Positions 22,959-31,769 of a stretch of 64,000 bases of DNA are shown here, piece after piece. The notes beneath the pieces were generated by a model that made no database searches, was not told the DNA's origin, and worked only from the letters and a program-made list of their open reading frames with translations. Source of the stretch: Streptomyces sp. NBC_01298 (GTDB lineage: Bacteria; Actinomycetota; Actinomycetes; Streptomycetales; Streptomycetaceae); the NCBI RefSeq assembly GCF_035978755.1, contig NZ_CP108414.1, positions 248,001 to 312,000 on the forward strand, written 5' to 3'. The stretch's first letter is position 1. Every line of letters begins with the position of its first letter. A program made the translations under genes and the position numbers.

Positions 22959-25634
22959 CTATCGACCCCCCGCGGCAGGGCCCTGTGCATTGCGGCCGAG
23001 GGCATCGCGGAGGCGGGCGGCCTGGGTGACCAGGCGGGAGCGGCCGGGCCGGACGGCGACATCGGCGAGGCCCCGGGGTTCGGGCGACGCCGCTCCCGAC
23101 TGCTCCACGCAGTCGGCGGCCGTCGCGAGAAGGTCCCCGGTCCCCCTCGGGTCGACCGTGCCGGTCAGCAGCACGGGGAGCAGCGCGGCCAGGACCGCCC
23201 ACGTGGTCGCGCGGGCGCCGGTCGCGGCGGCCGTGCGCAGCGAGTCGGCGAGCCGGTTGGGTTTGACCGTGCCCAGGTCGAGGAGTTCACCGAGGTCCCC
23301 GCCCAGTCGCCCCGCGTCCAGTTCGTCCCGGGCCGCGAGGGTGAGCAGCGCGTCCACGGCCCGCAGCCGGTCCTCGGGGTGGCGGGCGCCCAGGCCGGTG
23401 GCCACGGCGAGGTGCAGGGCCGGACCGGCGGGTCCGCCGGCCGCGGCGAGCCCGGGGAGTGCGGCGAGGCCGCCGCGCCCTTCGTGGACGGCGCAGGCCG
23501 TGATCTCGGGGAGCCACCAGGCGGCCAGTGTCTCCCGGTCCTCGGGCAGGGCCGCGATCAGCAGGGCCTCGTCCCCTCCGTCCCAGCAGCGGCCGGTGGC
23601 CTCGCGGGCCTGCGCCAGGCCGTGGAACGCGTCCGGGAACTCCCGCAGCACGGTCGTGCGTTCCGCCGTGTCGAGCACGAGGTGCGCCGGGGTCTCCCCG
23701 TACGCGTACGGCACGGCCGACGCGGTGCGGCGGGTGAGGGCCGCGGGCTCTCCGGCCTCGCCGAGCCAGGCGGCGAGCCTGTCCCCCTCCGGTGTGCCGA
23801 GGGCGGCCGCGGCGGGAACGGCGGCGGCGTCACGGCGGACCCGCAGCAGGGCCTGCCCGAAGTCCACCGGGGCGGGCCGCTCACCGAGGCGCCCGTACTC
23901 GGCGAGGCGCTCGACGAGCACCCCGGGGTCCAGGGTGCCGCTCTGCCCGGTGGGGGTGGCGAGCAGGAAGGGCAGCGGCCGGGTCGTGAAGTGCCGGGCG
24001 GCTTCGGCCAGGCGCGCGTGGCGGGCGACGGCGAACGCCGTGTGGTGGCAGTCGCTGCGCCAGGCCGCGAGCGGCTCCGGTGCCGACCCCGTCGGACGCC
24101 CGACAAGGACGGCGGCGGCGGGGTGCGCCAGTCCGTCCAGGTCACCGGTGGACCAGCGGGACCTGGCGGGGTCGAGCCACCACTGGTCGGCGAGCGCCGG
24201 ACGCAGCGCTTCGGCGAGGGCCGCGCGGTCCCGATAAACGTGGCGGACCAGGCCGTCGAGACCCCGCTCGAACTCCTCGACGTTCGTCGTACGGGAGTTG
24301 AGCACGGCGGCGACGAGTTCCACGGTCTCCGCCACCGTCCCGGGGGACGGCGCGACCCGTGCCTCGACCGGCGGCGGCGGAAGGAACTCCTGGTAGGGGC
24401 CGGCGTCCTCGGCCGGGGTGGCCGCGTCCCGGCCGAGGAGCTCGACGGCACGGGACCGGTGGGCCGGGCTCAGCAGCCGCGCCTGCTCGGCGAGTTCGGC
24501 GCGTAGGGCGGTGTCGTCGGTGAGGTGAAGGGCGGCCAGCTTGAGCGCGCGCTCCTGGATGTCGGTATCGGTGTGCCCGAAGGCTTCGCCGAGTACCGGC
24601 AGCAGCTCGGGGGCGGCGGCCGGGTCGCGGCGCAGCTCCTTGCCGATCAGTACCAGCTGGGCCCGGACGAGCTTCTTCTCGGGCCGGAAGAGGACGGCTG
24701 CCGACATCTCGGCCAGCAGTCGGGGGGCGAGGTGGCCCGCGGCGGCGAGCCGGGCCAGGGTCTGCTGGGCGTGCCCGGCCACCGGGGACGGGGCGTCGGC
24801 CGTCAGCGCGATCCAGTCGGCCGCGCGCTCACGCTCTTCCGGCTCGGTGGGCCGCAGTCCCTGCCAGATCGCCTGATAGGGCTTCAGCTGGTTGTACTTG
24901 CCTCCGCGCAGGAGGCGGGCCGTACATCCGTCGAGGAGGGCGGCACGGTCCACGATGCCGTCCGCGGCGAGTCCGGCCAGGGCCGCCGGCCAGTGGTGGG
25001 GATCGTGCGGATCGCACCGCCAGCCCAGGGCGCGGACCGGCTCGGCGGTCTCGAACAGGCGCGGTACGAGGGCGCCGGCGTGGGCGTCGCCGCGCAGGGC
25101 GCGGGCGAGCGGGGCGCGGGAGGTGCCCACGGCCATCGCCCAGCCCTCGACGCAGCCGTCGGTGGTGGGCATCGGACAGTCGGCGAGCCGGACGAGTTCG
25201 CTGATCAGCGGATAGTCCTGCTCGACGGTGGAGGCCCGGGCGGCCAGCCGGTGCGCGAGGTCGCCGAGCCATTGGGGGTCCCGGTCGGCCAGGACGTCGA
25301 GCAGTACTCCTATGGGCACCTGCTGCCAGCGGCGCATGTCCCGGGCGCCGATCCAGGCGGCGGCCGCTGCCGCGCCGGTGTGGCAGGCGGCTCCGGCGAC
25401 CACCAGGGCCGGGCTCATCAGGTCCCGTTGCTGCCAGCCGTCCCAGCCCTGGGCACGCAGTTCGGCGCGCAACTGCTTCAGGCCGACGAGCAGGTCCCGG
25501 CGCCGCGCACGGTCCATCAGCCGGAGGAGACCGGGCAGTTCGGCTGTGCGTCCCGTACGCACCGCGTCCAGGGCTCCGTCGGTGGAAGCCTGGTCGGAGG
25601 TGCTGGCCCGCTCGGGGGCGGAGGTGGTGTTCAT
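22959..25634 (-). CDS. Large helical-repeat protein, DUF6493-like, partner of SWIM protein
   Basis: 891 aa. ATG at 25634 overlaps the stop of the SWIM gene (ATGA). The protein is almost all helical with HEAT/Armadillo-like spacing (e.g. DTDIQERALKLAALHLTDDTALRAELAEQARLL near 430), Ala/Leu-rich, with GRDMRRWQQVP near 110 and GGKYNQLKPYQAIWQGLRPTEPEE near 235. A Pro-rich break (FLPPPPVEARVAPSPG, about 415-435 after the first repeat block) divides it. From memory it fits the actinobacterial DUF6493 family, often found next to SWIM-domain genes. No enzyme motif. Its role is unknown; a scaffold for the SWIM protein is plausible. Confidence 0.78.
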   Translation of the reverse strand: MNTTSAPERASTSDQASTDGALDAVRTGRTAELPGLLRLMDRARRRDLLVGLKQLRAELRAQGWDGWQQRDLMSPALVVAGAACHTGAAAAAAWIGARDMRRWQQVPIGVLLDVLADRDPQWLGDLAHRLAARASTVEQDYPLISELVRLADCPMPTTDGCVEGWAMAVGTSRAPLARALRGDAHAGALVPRLFETAEPVRALGWRCDPHDPHHWPAALAGLAADGIVDRAALLDGCTARLLRGGKYNQLKPYQAIWQGLRPTEPEERERAADWIALTADAPSPVAGHAQQTLARLAAAGHLAPRLLAEMSAAVLFRPEKKLVRAQLVLIGKELRRDPAAAPELLPVLGEAFGHTDTDIQERALKLAALHLTDDTALRAELAEQARLLSPAHRSRAVELLGRDAATPAEDAGPYQEFLPPPPVEARVAPSPGTVAETVELVAAVLNSRTTNVEEFERGLDGLVRHVYRDRAALAEALRPALADQWWLDPARSRWSTGDLDGLAHPAAAVLVGRPTGSAPEPLAAWRSDCHHTAFAVARHARLAEAARHFTTRPLPFLLATPTGQSGTLDPGVLVERLAEYGRLGERPAPVDFGQALLRVRRDAAAVPAAAALGTPEGDRLAAWLGEAGEPAALTRRTASAVPYAYGETPAHLVLDTAERTTVLREFPDAFHGLAQAREATGRCWDGGDEALLIAALPEDRETLAAWWLPEITACAVHEGRGGLAALPGLAAAGGPAGPALHLAVATGLGARHPEDRLRAVDALLTLAARDELDAGRLGGDLGELLDLGTVKPNRLADSLRTAAATGARATTWAVLAALLPVLLTGTVDPRGTGDLLATAADCVEQSGAASPEPRGLADVAVRPGRSRLVTQAARLRDALGRNAQGPAAGGR

Positions 25635-27079
25635 CGCGCGACTCCGGTGGAAGCGGTGGAAGCGGTCTCGATAGCGGGACCGGTGGAAGCAGTGGAGGTG
25701 GAACGGGCGGTGTCGGTGGCCGCCCGGAGGGCCATGCGGGTGGCGAGGGCGTGCTTGCACGGGCCTCGGCGGCCGCGGTGGTCGGCCCACCACTGGCAGG
25801 TGCAGCTGAGCGCCCCTCCGGATTCGCGGACCTGGTAGCGGCGTTCGCCGGAGGCCACCACGGAGGTGCCGGAGCGGTCCAGGGTGACGGCGCCGGCGTC
25901 GAACAGCGCCCGGGCGGCGACCAGGCGCGGGTTGTGGCGTTCGGCGCGCCGGGCGTCGTAGGGCAACTCGCGGTGGAAATAGGCGGCTTCAGCGATGTCG
26001 TAGCCGACCCGTCCGGCGGTGCCGAGCCGGGTGAGTGCGGCCCGGACCCGCTCGACCGGGAGGCCCGACTGGTCGGCGAGGTCGGCCGGGTCGATGCGGG
26101 GTTCCCAGGCGAGCAGGACGGAGATCAGCTCGGCGTCCTCGGCCGCGGTGTCGGTGGCGAGGGCTTCCAGGACGGCGCCTTCGCCGGAGAATCCGCGGTC
26201 GGCTTCCGGGGAGAGCGTGAGGGTGAGCCGCATGCCGGGCAGGCCGATCTCCCAGGCGGAGGCGGTGGGGTTGGCGCCGTCGGCCGCGGGGCCGTACACG
26301 CGCAGCCCGGTGGCCTGTCGCAGTACCCGCTGGAGGGCGCCGAGCCGCTCGGGGCCGGGCAGGCAGACCGCGCCGGGGACGGGCCGGGTGGTGGGGCGCA
26401 GCGCGCGGCCCGCGGGAACCACCCACAGGGGGCGGCCCGCGGCTCCGCCGCCCGCCGGGGTGCGCGGGAGGGAACGCAGGAATCGGGCCGTTTCGGCGGC
26501 GTCCAGTTCGGCGCGCAGGTCGAAGCCGGTGGTGATGGCCTGGGACTCGGCGAAGCCGCGCAGCCAGCGGTCGGGCAGCGGCACCTTCTTCTCGACGACG
26601 GCGCCGTCCAGGGTGGTCACCGCCAACTCGTCGGGGCCGACCCGCAGGTGCAGCGGATCGTCGCCGGTGAGCCGGGACAGCGCCTCGCGCAGCGGGTTGT
26701 TCACGTCGACATTGGTGGTGCCGTGGCCGGTGTCGGCGCCGCGCAGGCCCTCGGGCAGCACGTCGAGCCGGGCGTACACGCCACAGCAGCCGGAGAAGGA
26801 TTCGAAGCGCAGTCGGTCGCCGTTGCCCGTGACCACCGGGTCGAGGGAGGCGCGCAGCGTGCGGCGGTGATAGCGGGCCGCGGCGACGTCCGCGACGGCG
26901 AGCAGCGCGCGTGCGGCCGCCTGAGGAGCGCTCAGGAACCCGGCGAAGAACCGCGGGTTGGCCTCGGCTCCGGCCGGGGTCAGACCCCCCGCGGTCTCCA
27001 GCCCGAGGGACCGGCCCGTCGCGGCGGAGGTCAGTGAGGAGGGACGGACATAGGCGAGCGTGTGAGCGGTTCGCGTCAT
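25631..27079 (-). CDS. SWIM zinc-finger protein
   Basis: 482 aa, ATG at 27079. The SWIM motif C-x-C-x(12)-C-x-H is CTCQWWADHRGRRGPCKH at 426-443. Upstream of it are a long alpha/beta region and a winged-helix-like part (DLADQSGLPVERVRAALTRLG, about 335-355). The tail after SWIM is Ser/Thr-Ala repeats (STSTASTGPAIETASTASTG). SWIM domains bind DNA or protein partners in SWI2/SNF2 ATPases, MuDR transposases and stand-alone bacterial proteins such as YehQ. It is the first gene of a two-gene operon with the helical-repeat protein. No MoxR ATPase or vWA gene, which accompany related systems elsewhere, is adjacent. Confidence 0.88.
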   Translation of the reverse strand: MTRTAHTLAYVRPSSLTSAATGRSLGLETAGGLTPAGAEANPRFFAGFLSAPQAAARALLAVADVAAARYHRRTLRASLDPVVTGNGDRLRFESFSGCCGVYARLDVLPEGLRGADTGHGTTNVDVNNPLREALSRLTGDDPLHLRVGPDELAVTTLDGAVVEKKVPLPDRWLRGFAESQAITTGFDLRAELDAAETARFLRSLPRTPAGGGAAGRPLWVVPAGRALRPTTRPVPGAVCLPGPERLGALQRVLRQATGLRVYGPAADGANPTASAWEIGLPGMRLTLTLSPEADRGFSGEGAVLEALATDTAAEDAELISVLLAWEPRIDPADLADQSGLPVERVRAALTRLGTAGRVGYDIAEAAYFHRELPYDARRAERHNPRLVAARALFDAGAVTLDRSGTSVVASGERRYQVRESGGALSCTCQWWADHRGRRGPCKHALATRMALRAATDTARSTSTASTGPAIETASTASTGVAR

Positions 27080-27564
27080 GAACGGGACGTTAGGCGGAGC
27101 CACTGACAACGCGGCGGCGCGTCCACAGGGGTCGCTCGCCGCCCTCGCCGCGCATGAGCCCGGGCGCACTTCGCAGGCCCCGCGCCGTGGCGCGCGGCAG
27201 GTTGACCCCCCGGACGGCATCGAGACGGCGGCCGGCGGCCGGGCGGCGACGGAGCGAGCCCAGCCCTAGGACTCGGAGCGGACTCGGTCCAGATGGGCCT
27301 GTTCATCGACGCGGGCAAGGCCCCGATCGCCATCGCCCGGCCCTTTGGGCTGCTCCTGACCCTGCCGGCCTCCTCCTGCCCGGGCTGCTCCTGGTCGCCG
27401 CCCGGCCGTACCGCACGGACCCGGACCCCGCCCCCGCCGGCGCCGGCGCGACCACGGGATCGGCCATTGCGATGACCCGCGCCCGAGCGGCGTACGGGCC
27501 TTCGCGCAGGGCGGGGCGCACGGCGGGGCGCAGGAGCGGCCCGGTGGGCTCGTCGCCCGCCGGC
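27080..27564. other. 485-bp intergenic region, no gene supported
   Basis: Lies upstream of the SWIM operon and downstream of the small membrane protein gene. Open frames here (for example 27293-27475, plus strand) have no ribosome site, odd composition and no recognisable domain. The first about 100 bp probably hold the SWIM operon promoter. Confidence 0.5.
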
Positions 27565-27951
27565 CTAGGACCTGCGGCGAAGGAACATGCGGACGCCGAA
27601 CACGATCACGACCAGCACGATGACGAGGAGCACGACGATGAAGAGGCTCTTGAACAGCCCGCCCTTCTTCTTGCTCTTCTTTTTCTTCTTGTTGCCGGTG
27701 GTGGCCTGGACCCGGGAGGACTCCGGCGCCCGGAGCACCGTCACCGTGCCGGCGCCGGCCAGGAGGGAGCTCCCCGAGAGGGCCGCGGCAGCGGGAGCCT
27801 GACGAGCGGCCGACGAGACCGACGCGGCCGCCGTGGCGCTCGCCGCCGGGCCCAGCAGCAGGCCCGCGAGCACGAAGAGCGGCACCAGCGCGGACACCGC
27901 CGCTCGTGAACGCTTCCTCGGAATGCTCTGGTTCGTCAACGTATCCCCCAA
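27565..27951 (-). CDS. Small exported membrane-anchored protein with Lys-rich stretch
   Basis: 128 aa. N-terminal signal-like segment (basic RKRSR, then AAVSALVPLFVLAGLLLGPAASATA), an Ala/Ser-rich middle of about 50 residues, a GNKKKKKSKKKGG cluster (about 86-98), and a C-terminal helix LFIVVLLVIVLVVIVFGVRMFL followed by RRRS. The order signal peptide, short outer part, basic patch and membrane helix with an arginine end suggests a type I membrane protein with the basic patch close to the outer face. Not recognised as a known family; codon use around the Lys run is unusually A/T-rich for this DNA. Confidence 0.65.
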   Translation of the reverse strand: MGDTLTNQSIPRKRSRAAVSALVPLFVLAGLLLGPAASATAAASVSSAARQAPAAAALSGSSLLAGAGTVTVLRAPESSRVQATTGNKKKKKSKKKGGLFKSLFIVVLLVIVLVVIVFGVRMFLRRRS

Positions 27952-28096
27952 TGTTCTCGATGCCCCGCCAAGGGCCCGGTGGAACCAGGCCTGAAGGGGC
28001 CTTGCAGCATCGTCGGTGAGTCCGACCGCCCCGGCAAGGGGCTGAGCGGGGAACGGCTCGGCGGGCCGGGACGAGACCTCCGAACCGGAGAGCCGA

Positions 28097-28157
<61 letters not shown>

Positions 28158-28324
28158 CGGAGGTTCCCGCACCCCTCCCAGAACTTCTACAAAATGTTGA
28201 CGCACCTCTATCGGAAAGGCGTCGTCCCGTCGGACGATTCAGTGAGCCTGCCCGCCTTCACCTGACCCCCTGTCAGCGCGGGCAAGGGCCTATTGCACCC
28301 TCGTGCGTTGGGAGGCCACAAGCC

Positions 28325-29788
28325 ATGAACCCGCTCAGCGAGTGTCCCGAACCCGCCCCGTTCCCCTTACCGGAAGCCCGTGTGCCCGTGCCGAAGGCCG
28401 GGGCACCCAGCCGTCGCAGCGTCCTGGGCGGCCTCGGCGTCGCCGCGGCCGCTCCGCTCGTCCTGGGCGCCGCGAGGAGCCGTCCGTACGGGGGAACACC
28501 CCCCGGCCGGGCCGTCGTACTCAGGAACGCCTCGCTCGTGCTCACCATGGACCCCGCCCTCGGCGACGGCCCGCTGGGTACGGTCGAGCAGGCGGACGTC
28601 CTCATGCGGGACGGCGCCGTCGCGGCCGTGGGGAAGCGGCTGCCCACACCGCCCGGCACGCAGGTGATCGACGCCTCGGGCCACCTGGTGATGCCGGGAT
28701 TCGTGGACGTGCACACCCACCTGTGGCAGTCCTCGATGCGGGGCGGCTGCGCGGACCGCGACCTCTTCGGCTGGCTGGCCGACTGCAACCGGGCGACGTT
28801 CTCCCGGATCACGCCCGCGGACATGTACCGCTTCGTACGCCTCGGCGCCCTCGACTCCCTGCAGTCGGGCGTGACCACGCTCGTGGACTGGGTGGACGCC
28901 CTCCCGTACGACACGACGGTCCAGTACGTTCGGGCCCTGGCCGACACGGGCGTGCGCTTCACCTACGCGATGTTCCAGGCCGAGCGGGAAGCCCCGCTGA
29001 TCTCGCGGACGAAGAGGGAGCTCCTCGACCCGCTCCCCCTCGCCTCGGCGCAGGTGGCCACCCACGCGGCGCGGGCCATCAGGGGCCTCAACCACGTGCA
29101 TTGGGAGATCGCCCGCGATCTCGGAATCATGCTCAACAGCCATGTCCTCGAACGCGCCGAGCAGCGCGCGGACGACCCGATCGGCACCCTCGCGGACATC
29201 GGGGCACTGGGTCCGCGACTGCTCATGAACCACGCGATCCACCTCACCGACGACGAGATCTCGGCGCTCGCCGCGCACGACGTACGGGTCGCCCACTGTC
29301 CGCTCAGCAACATGCGCCTCGGCTCGGGGATCATGCGGCTGCCGGACCTCGGCCGGCGCGGCGTCAAGGCCGGGCTCGGCCAGGACGGCGGGACGAACGA
29401 CTCCTCCGACTTCTTCGCCCTCATGAAGGCGGCCATCGGCCTCCAGCGCGCACGCTCGCAGAACGCCTCGGTGTTCCCCCAGGTGCAGGACGTCCTCCGG
29501 CTGGCCACGCTCGGCGGAGCCGAGGCGATCGGCACGGCCCACCGGGTGGGATCCCTGACCCCCGGCAAGCGCGCCGACGTCATCGTGATCGACCCCGCCG
29601 CCCTCAACTTCGCCCCGCGCTTCGACTGGCTCAACCAGATCGTCTTCAACGGCCGCCCGGAGAACGTCCGGGCGGTCTTCGTGGACGGCCGCCCCCTCAA
29701 GCTCGACGGCCGCCTGGTCGGCATCGACACCGAGCGGGTCGTACGGGAAGCGGAGTCCGCGGCGACCCGTCTGCGCGCCGCGTCCTGA
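28325..29788 (+). CDS. Tat-exported amidohydrolase, cytosine deaminase/TrzN-like
   Basis: 487 aa, ATG with GGGAGG about 9 bases upstream. A twin-arginine signal (PSRRSVLGGLGVAAAAPLVLG, 29-49) directs export of the folded protein. Metal ligands: HTH in FVDVHTHLWQ (His130, His132), a His in LLMNHAIHL region, CPLSNMRLGSG, and the Asp in GLGQDGGTND. This is the subtype III amidohydrolase pattern of S-adenosylhomocysteine/guanine/cytosine deaminases and atrazine chlorohydrolase. It hydrolyses C-N or C-Cl bonds on ring compounds; the substrate is unknown. Export is unusual for deaminases. The C-terminal beta part reads GKRADVIVIDPAALNFAP. Confidence 0.88.
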   Translation: MNPLSECPEPAPFPLPEARVPVPKAGAPSRRSVLGGLGVAAAAPLVLGAARSRPYGGTPPGRAVVLRNASLVLTMDPALGDGPLGTVEQADVLMRDGAVAAVGKRLPTPPGTQVIDASGHLVMPGFVDVHTHLWQSSMRGGCADRDLFGWLADCNRATFSRITPADMYRFVRLGALDSLQSGVTTLVDWVDALPYDTTVQYVRALADTGVRFTYAMFQAEREAPLISRTKRELLDPLPLASAQVATHAARAIRGLNHVHWEIARDLGIMLNSHVLERAEQRADDPIGTLADIGALGPRLLMNHAIHLTDDEISALAAHDVRVAHCPLSNMRLGSGIMRLPDLGRRGVKAGLGQDGGTNDSSDFFALMKAAIGLQRARSQNASVFPQVQDVLRLATLGGAEAIGTAHRVGSLTPGKRADVIVIDPAALNFAPRFDWLNQIVFNGRPENVRAVFVDGRPLKLDGRLVGIDTERVVREAESAATRLRAAS

Positions 29789-29816
29789 TCCGCACCGTAC
29801 GAACAGCCGCGAACAG

Positions 29817-29855
29817 CGGGGCCCCGGGGGGCGATCGACGCTCCCCGGGGCCCCG
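29817..29855. terminator. Bidirectional terminator, 13-bp stem
   Basis: CGGGGCCCCGGGG (29817-29829) pairs exactly with CCCCGGGGCCCCG (29843-29855) around a 13-base loop. It is placed between the convergent stops of the amidohydrolase (29788) and the chitinase (29880), so it can end transcripts from both sides. Confidence 0.8.
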
Positions 29856-29879
29856 TCGGTCATTTCCGCGCGGGCGCGA

Positions 29880-31502
29880 TCAACGCCCCTGGAGAGACTT
29901 GACGTTGTCGCCGAAGGTCCAGCCCTTCGAGCCGTCCCAGTTGACGGACCAGGTCATGAGACCCTTCAGCGCACCGCCGAAGGCGTTCCACGACTGGCCG
30001 ACCAGGCTCGGCGTCATGTGGCCGCCGCCAGCGCCGGGCTGGGCCGGCAGGCCGGGCACCTGCTTGTCGTAGGGCACCTTGATGGTGGTGCCCTGGATGG
30101 TCAGGCCGTTGTTCAGGCAGGTGGTCTGGGCGGTGAAGCCCTGCACGGTGCCGGCCTGGTAGGAGTCGCCGGAGCAGCCGTACATGCTGCCGTTGTAGTA
30201 CTGCATGTTCAGCCACCACAGCCGGCCGTTGTCGGCGTACTTCTTGATGATCGGGAGGTAGGAGCCCCAGATCGATCCGTAGGTGACGCTTCCGCCGGTG
30301 ACGTACGCGGTTTCGGGGGCCATCGTCAGGCCGAAGCCCGCGGGCATCTGGGCCAGCACCCCGTCGATGATGCGGATCAGGTTGGCCTGGGACGCGGACA
30401 GCGTGTTGATGTTGCCGCTGCCGGAGAGGCCGGTCTCGATGTCGATGTCGATGCCGTCGAAGTTGTACTTCTTGAGGATCGGCACGACGGTCGCCACGAA
30501 CTTGTCGGCGACGGTGCTGGAGCTCAGGTCGATGCCGGCGGTGGCGCCGCCGATCGACATCAGGATCGTCGCTCCGGCCGCCTTGGCCTGGCACATCTCG
30601 GCGGGGGTGGCGACCTTGACGCCGCTGTCCATGCCGTCGTGCCACTGGACGGTGCCGTCCGAGAGGATCACCGGGAAGGCGGCGTTGATGACGTTGTAGC
30701 CGTGCGCGGCCATCCGGCTGTCCGTGATGGGCACCCAGCCCATGCCGGGGTGGACACCGTTCGCGGCGCCGTCCCAGTTCTCCCAGTAGCCCTGGAGGAC
30801 CTTGCCCGACGGCTTGGGCTTCGTGGCGCAGGTCTCGCCGGGCGGGGCGGTGGTGGGAGGCGCGGTGGTGGGAGGCGCCGTGGTCGGGGGCACGGTCGTC
30901 GGCGGCGGGGTGGTGGGAGGCACCGTCGTGGGCGGCGGCGTGGTCGGCGGCACCGTGGTGGGCGGCGCGGTCGTCGGCGTCGGGCTGCTGCCGCCCGGGC
31001 CGGTGAGCGAGACGTCGTCGGCGTAGTACGCGGGCTGCCCGTACCAGCCGTGCAGGTAGACCGTCACCGAGGTGGTGCTCGCCCCGGTGGTGAAGCCGAC
31101 GCTGAGCTGGCCGTAGGAAGGGCTGCTCGGCGTCCAGGTGGACGGGGAACCGGTGATCCCGGTGCCGGTGGCGCCGAGGTAGACGTAGCTGCCCTGTACG
31201 TAAGCGCTCAGCGTGTACTGCGAGTTGGGCTGCACGCTGATGGTCTGGGTGCACTGGGCGTTGTCCTGGCCGCTCGGCGTTCCCTTGAGCGCGGAGGTGC
31301 CGGAGCGGACCGGACTGCCGACGGCCGCGCCGGAGCCCGCTGAGCAGGTCCAGGCGGAAAGGCCGTTCTCGAAGCCGGAGTTGACCACCAGGTTGGGGGC
31401 GGCGTCCTCGGCCGTAGCGGCGCCGGCGGTGACGGCTCCCGCCGCGGCGATGCCCGCACCGATGACGGCGGCGGCGCTCACCCCGGCGAGGGTGCGGTTC
31501 AT
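29880..31502 (-). CDS. Secreted family 18 chitinase with N-terminal carbohydrate-binding module
   Basis: 540 aa from ATG 31502 (GGAG upstream, signal peptide at once). An in-frame start at 31607 would add 35 basic residues with RRRSR. Order: signal peptide (1-30), a CBM of about 135 residues (NLVVNSGFENGLSAWTCS to YYADDVSLTG), a Pro-Thr linker of PTTAPPTT/PTTVPPTT repeats (about 173-222), then the GH18 domain. The active-site motif FDGIDIDIE ends in catalytic Glu356. GH18 chitinases cut chitin with substrate-assisted retention. SIGG near 316 and the late MTWSVNWDGS match the barrel. The upstream TGGTCCAGACCT element points to chitin/GlcNAc-responsive control. Confidence 0.95.
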   Translation of the reverse strand: MNRTLAGVSAAAVIGAGIAAAGAVTAGAATAEDAAPNLVVNSGFENGLSAWTCSAGSGAAVGSPVRSGTSALKGTPSGQDNAQCTQTISVQPNSQYTLSAYVQGSYVYLGATGTGITGSPSTWTPSSPSYGQLSVGFTTGASTTSVTVYLHGWYGQPAYYADDVSLTGPGGSSPTPTTAPPTTVPPTTPPPTTVPPTTPPPTTVPPTTAPPTTAPPTTAPPGETCATKPKPSGKVLQGYWENWDGAANGVHPGMGWVPITDSRMAAHGYNVINAAFPVILSDGTVQWHDGMDSGVKVATPAEMCQAKAAGATILMSIGGATAGIDLSSSTVADKFVATVVPILKKYNFDGIDIDIETGLSGSGNINTLSASQANLIRIIDGVLAQMPAGFGLTMAPETAYVTGGSVTYGSIWGSYLPIIKKYADNGRLWWLNMQYYNGSMYGCSGDSYQAGTVQGFTAQTTCLNNGLTIQGTTIKVPYDKQVPGLPAQPGAGGGHMTPSLVGQSWNAFGGALKGLMTWSVNWDGSKGWTFGDNVKSLQGR

Positions 31503-31727
31503 GACGGTCGCTCCGCGCGGGGCGCGGCCGGTCCGGTCCCCGCGGGTGCCGCTGTCGGCCGGCGGGCGCGGAGTACGTGATCTCCGACGGAACATGGTGC
31601 GCTCCATTCCCGCCGGGCGTCAGGGGCATGACGACGCGTGGGGGCGTGACGCCCGGCATGGGGGTGAGGTGAGAACAGGTGGGGCTGTGCCGACCGGATC
31701 GTAGGAGCAACGAACCGGCCGGTCAAT

Positions 31728-31739
31728 AGGTCTGGACCA
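31728..31739 (-). promoter_or_regulatory. Chitinase-type DasR-like operator element
   Basis: On the minus strand the bases read TGGTCCAGACCT, matching the 12-bp direct-repeat element known upstream of Streptomyces chitinase genes and the DasR-responsive consensus. It lies about 226 bp before the chosen chitinase ATG (121 bp before the alternative start at 31607). Only one clear copy was found; the neighbouring TATTGACCGGCCGG may be a decayed second copy. Confidence 0.7.
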
Positions 31740-31769
31740 ATACGAGGATCTCGCGCTCGTACGGCGCCT

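Noticed and set aside
27154..27909. Plus-strand open frame before the small membrane protein gene
   Set aside because: It overlaps a better minus-strand gene with signal peptide and membrane helix; its own product is low-complexity.
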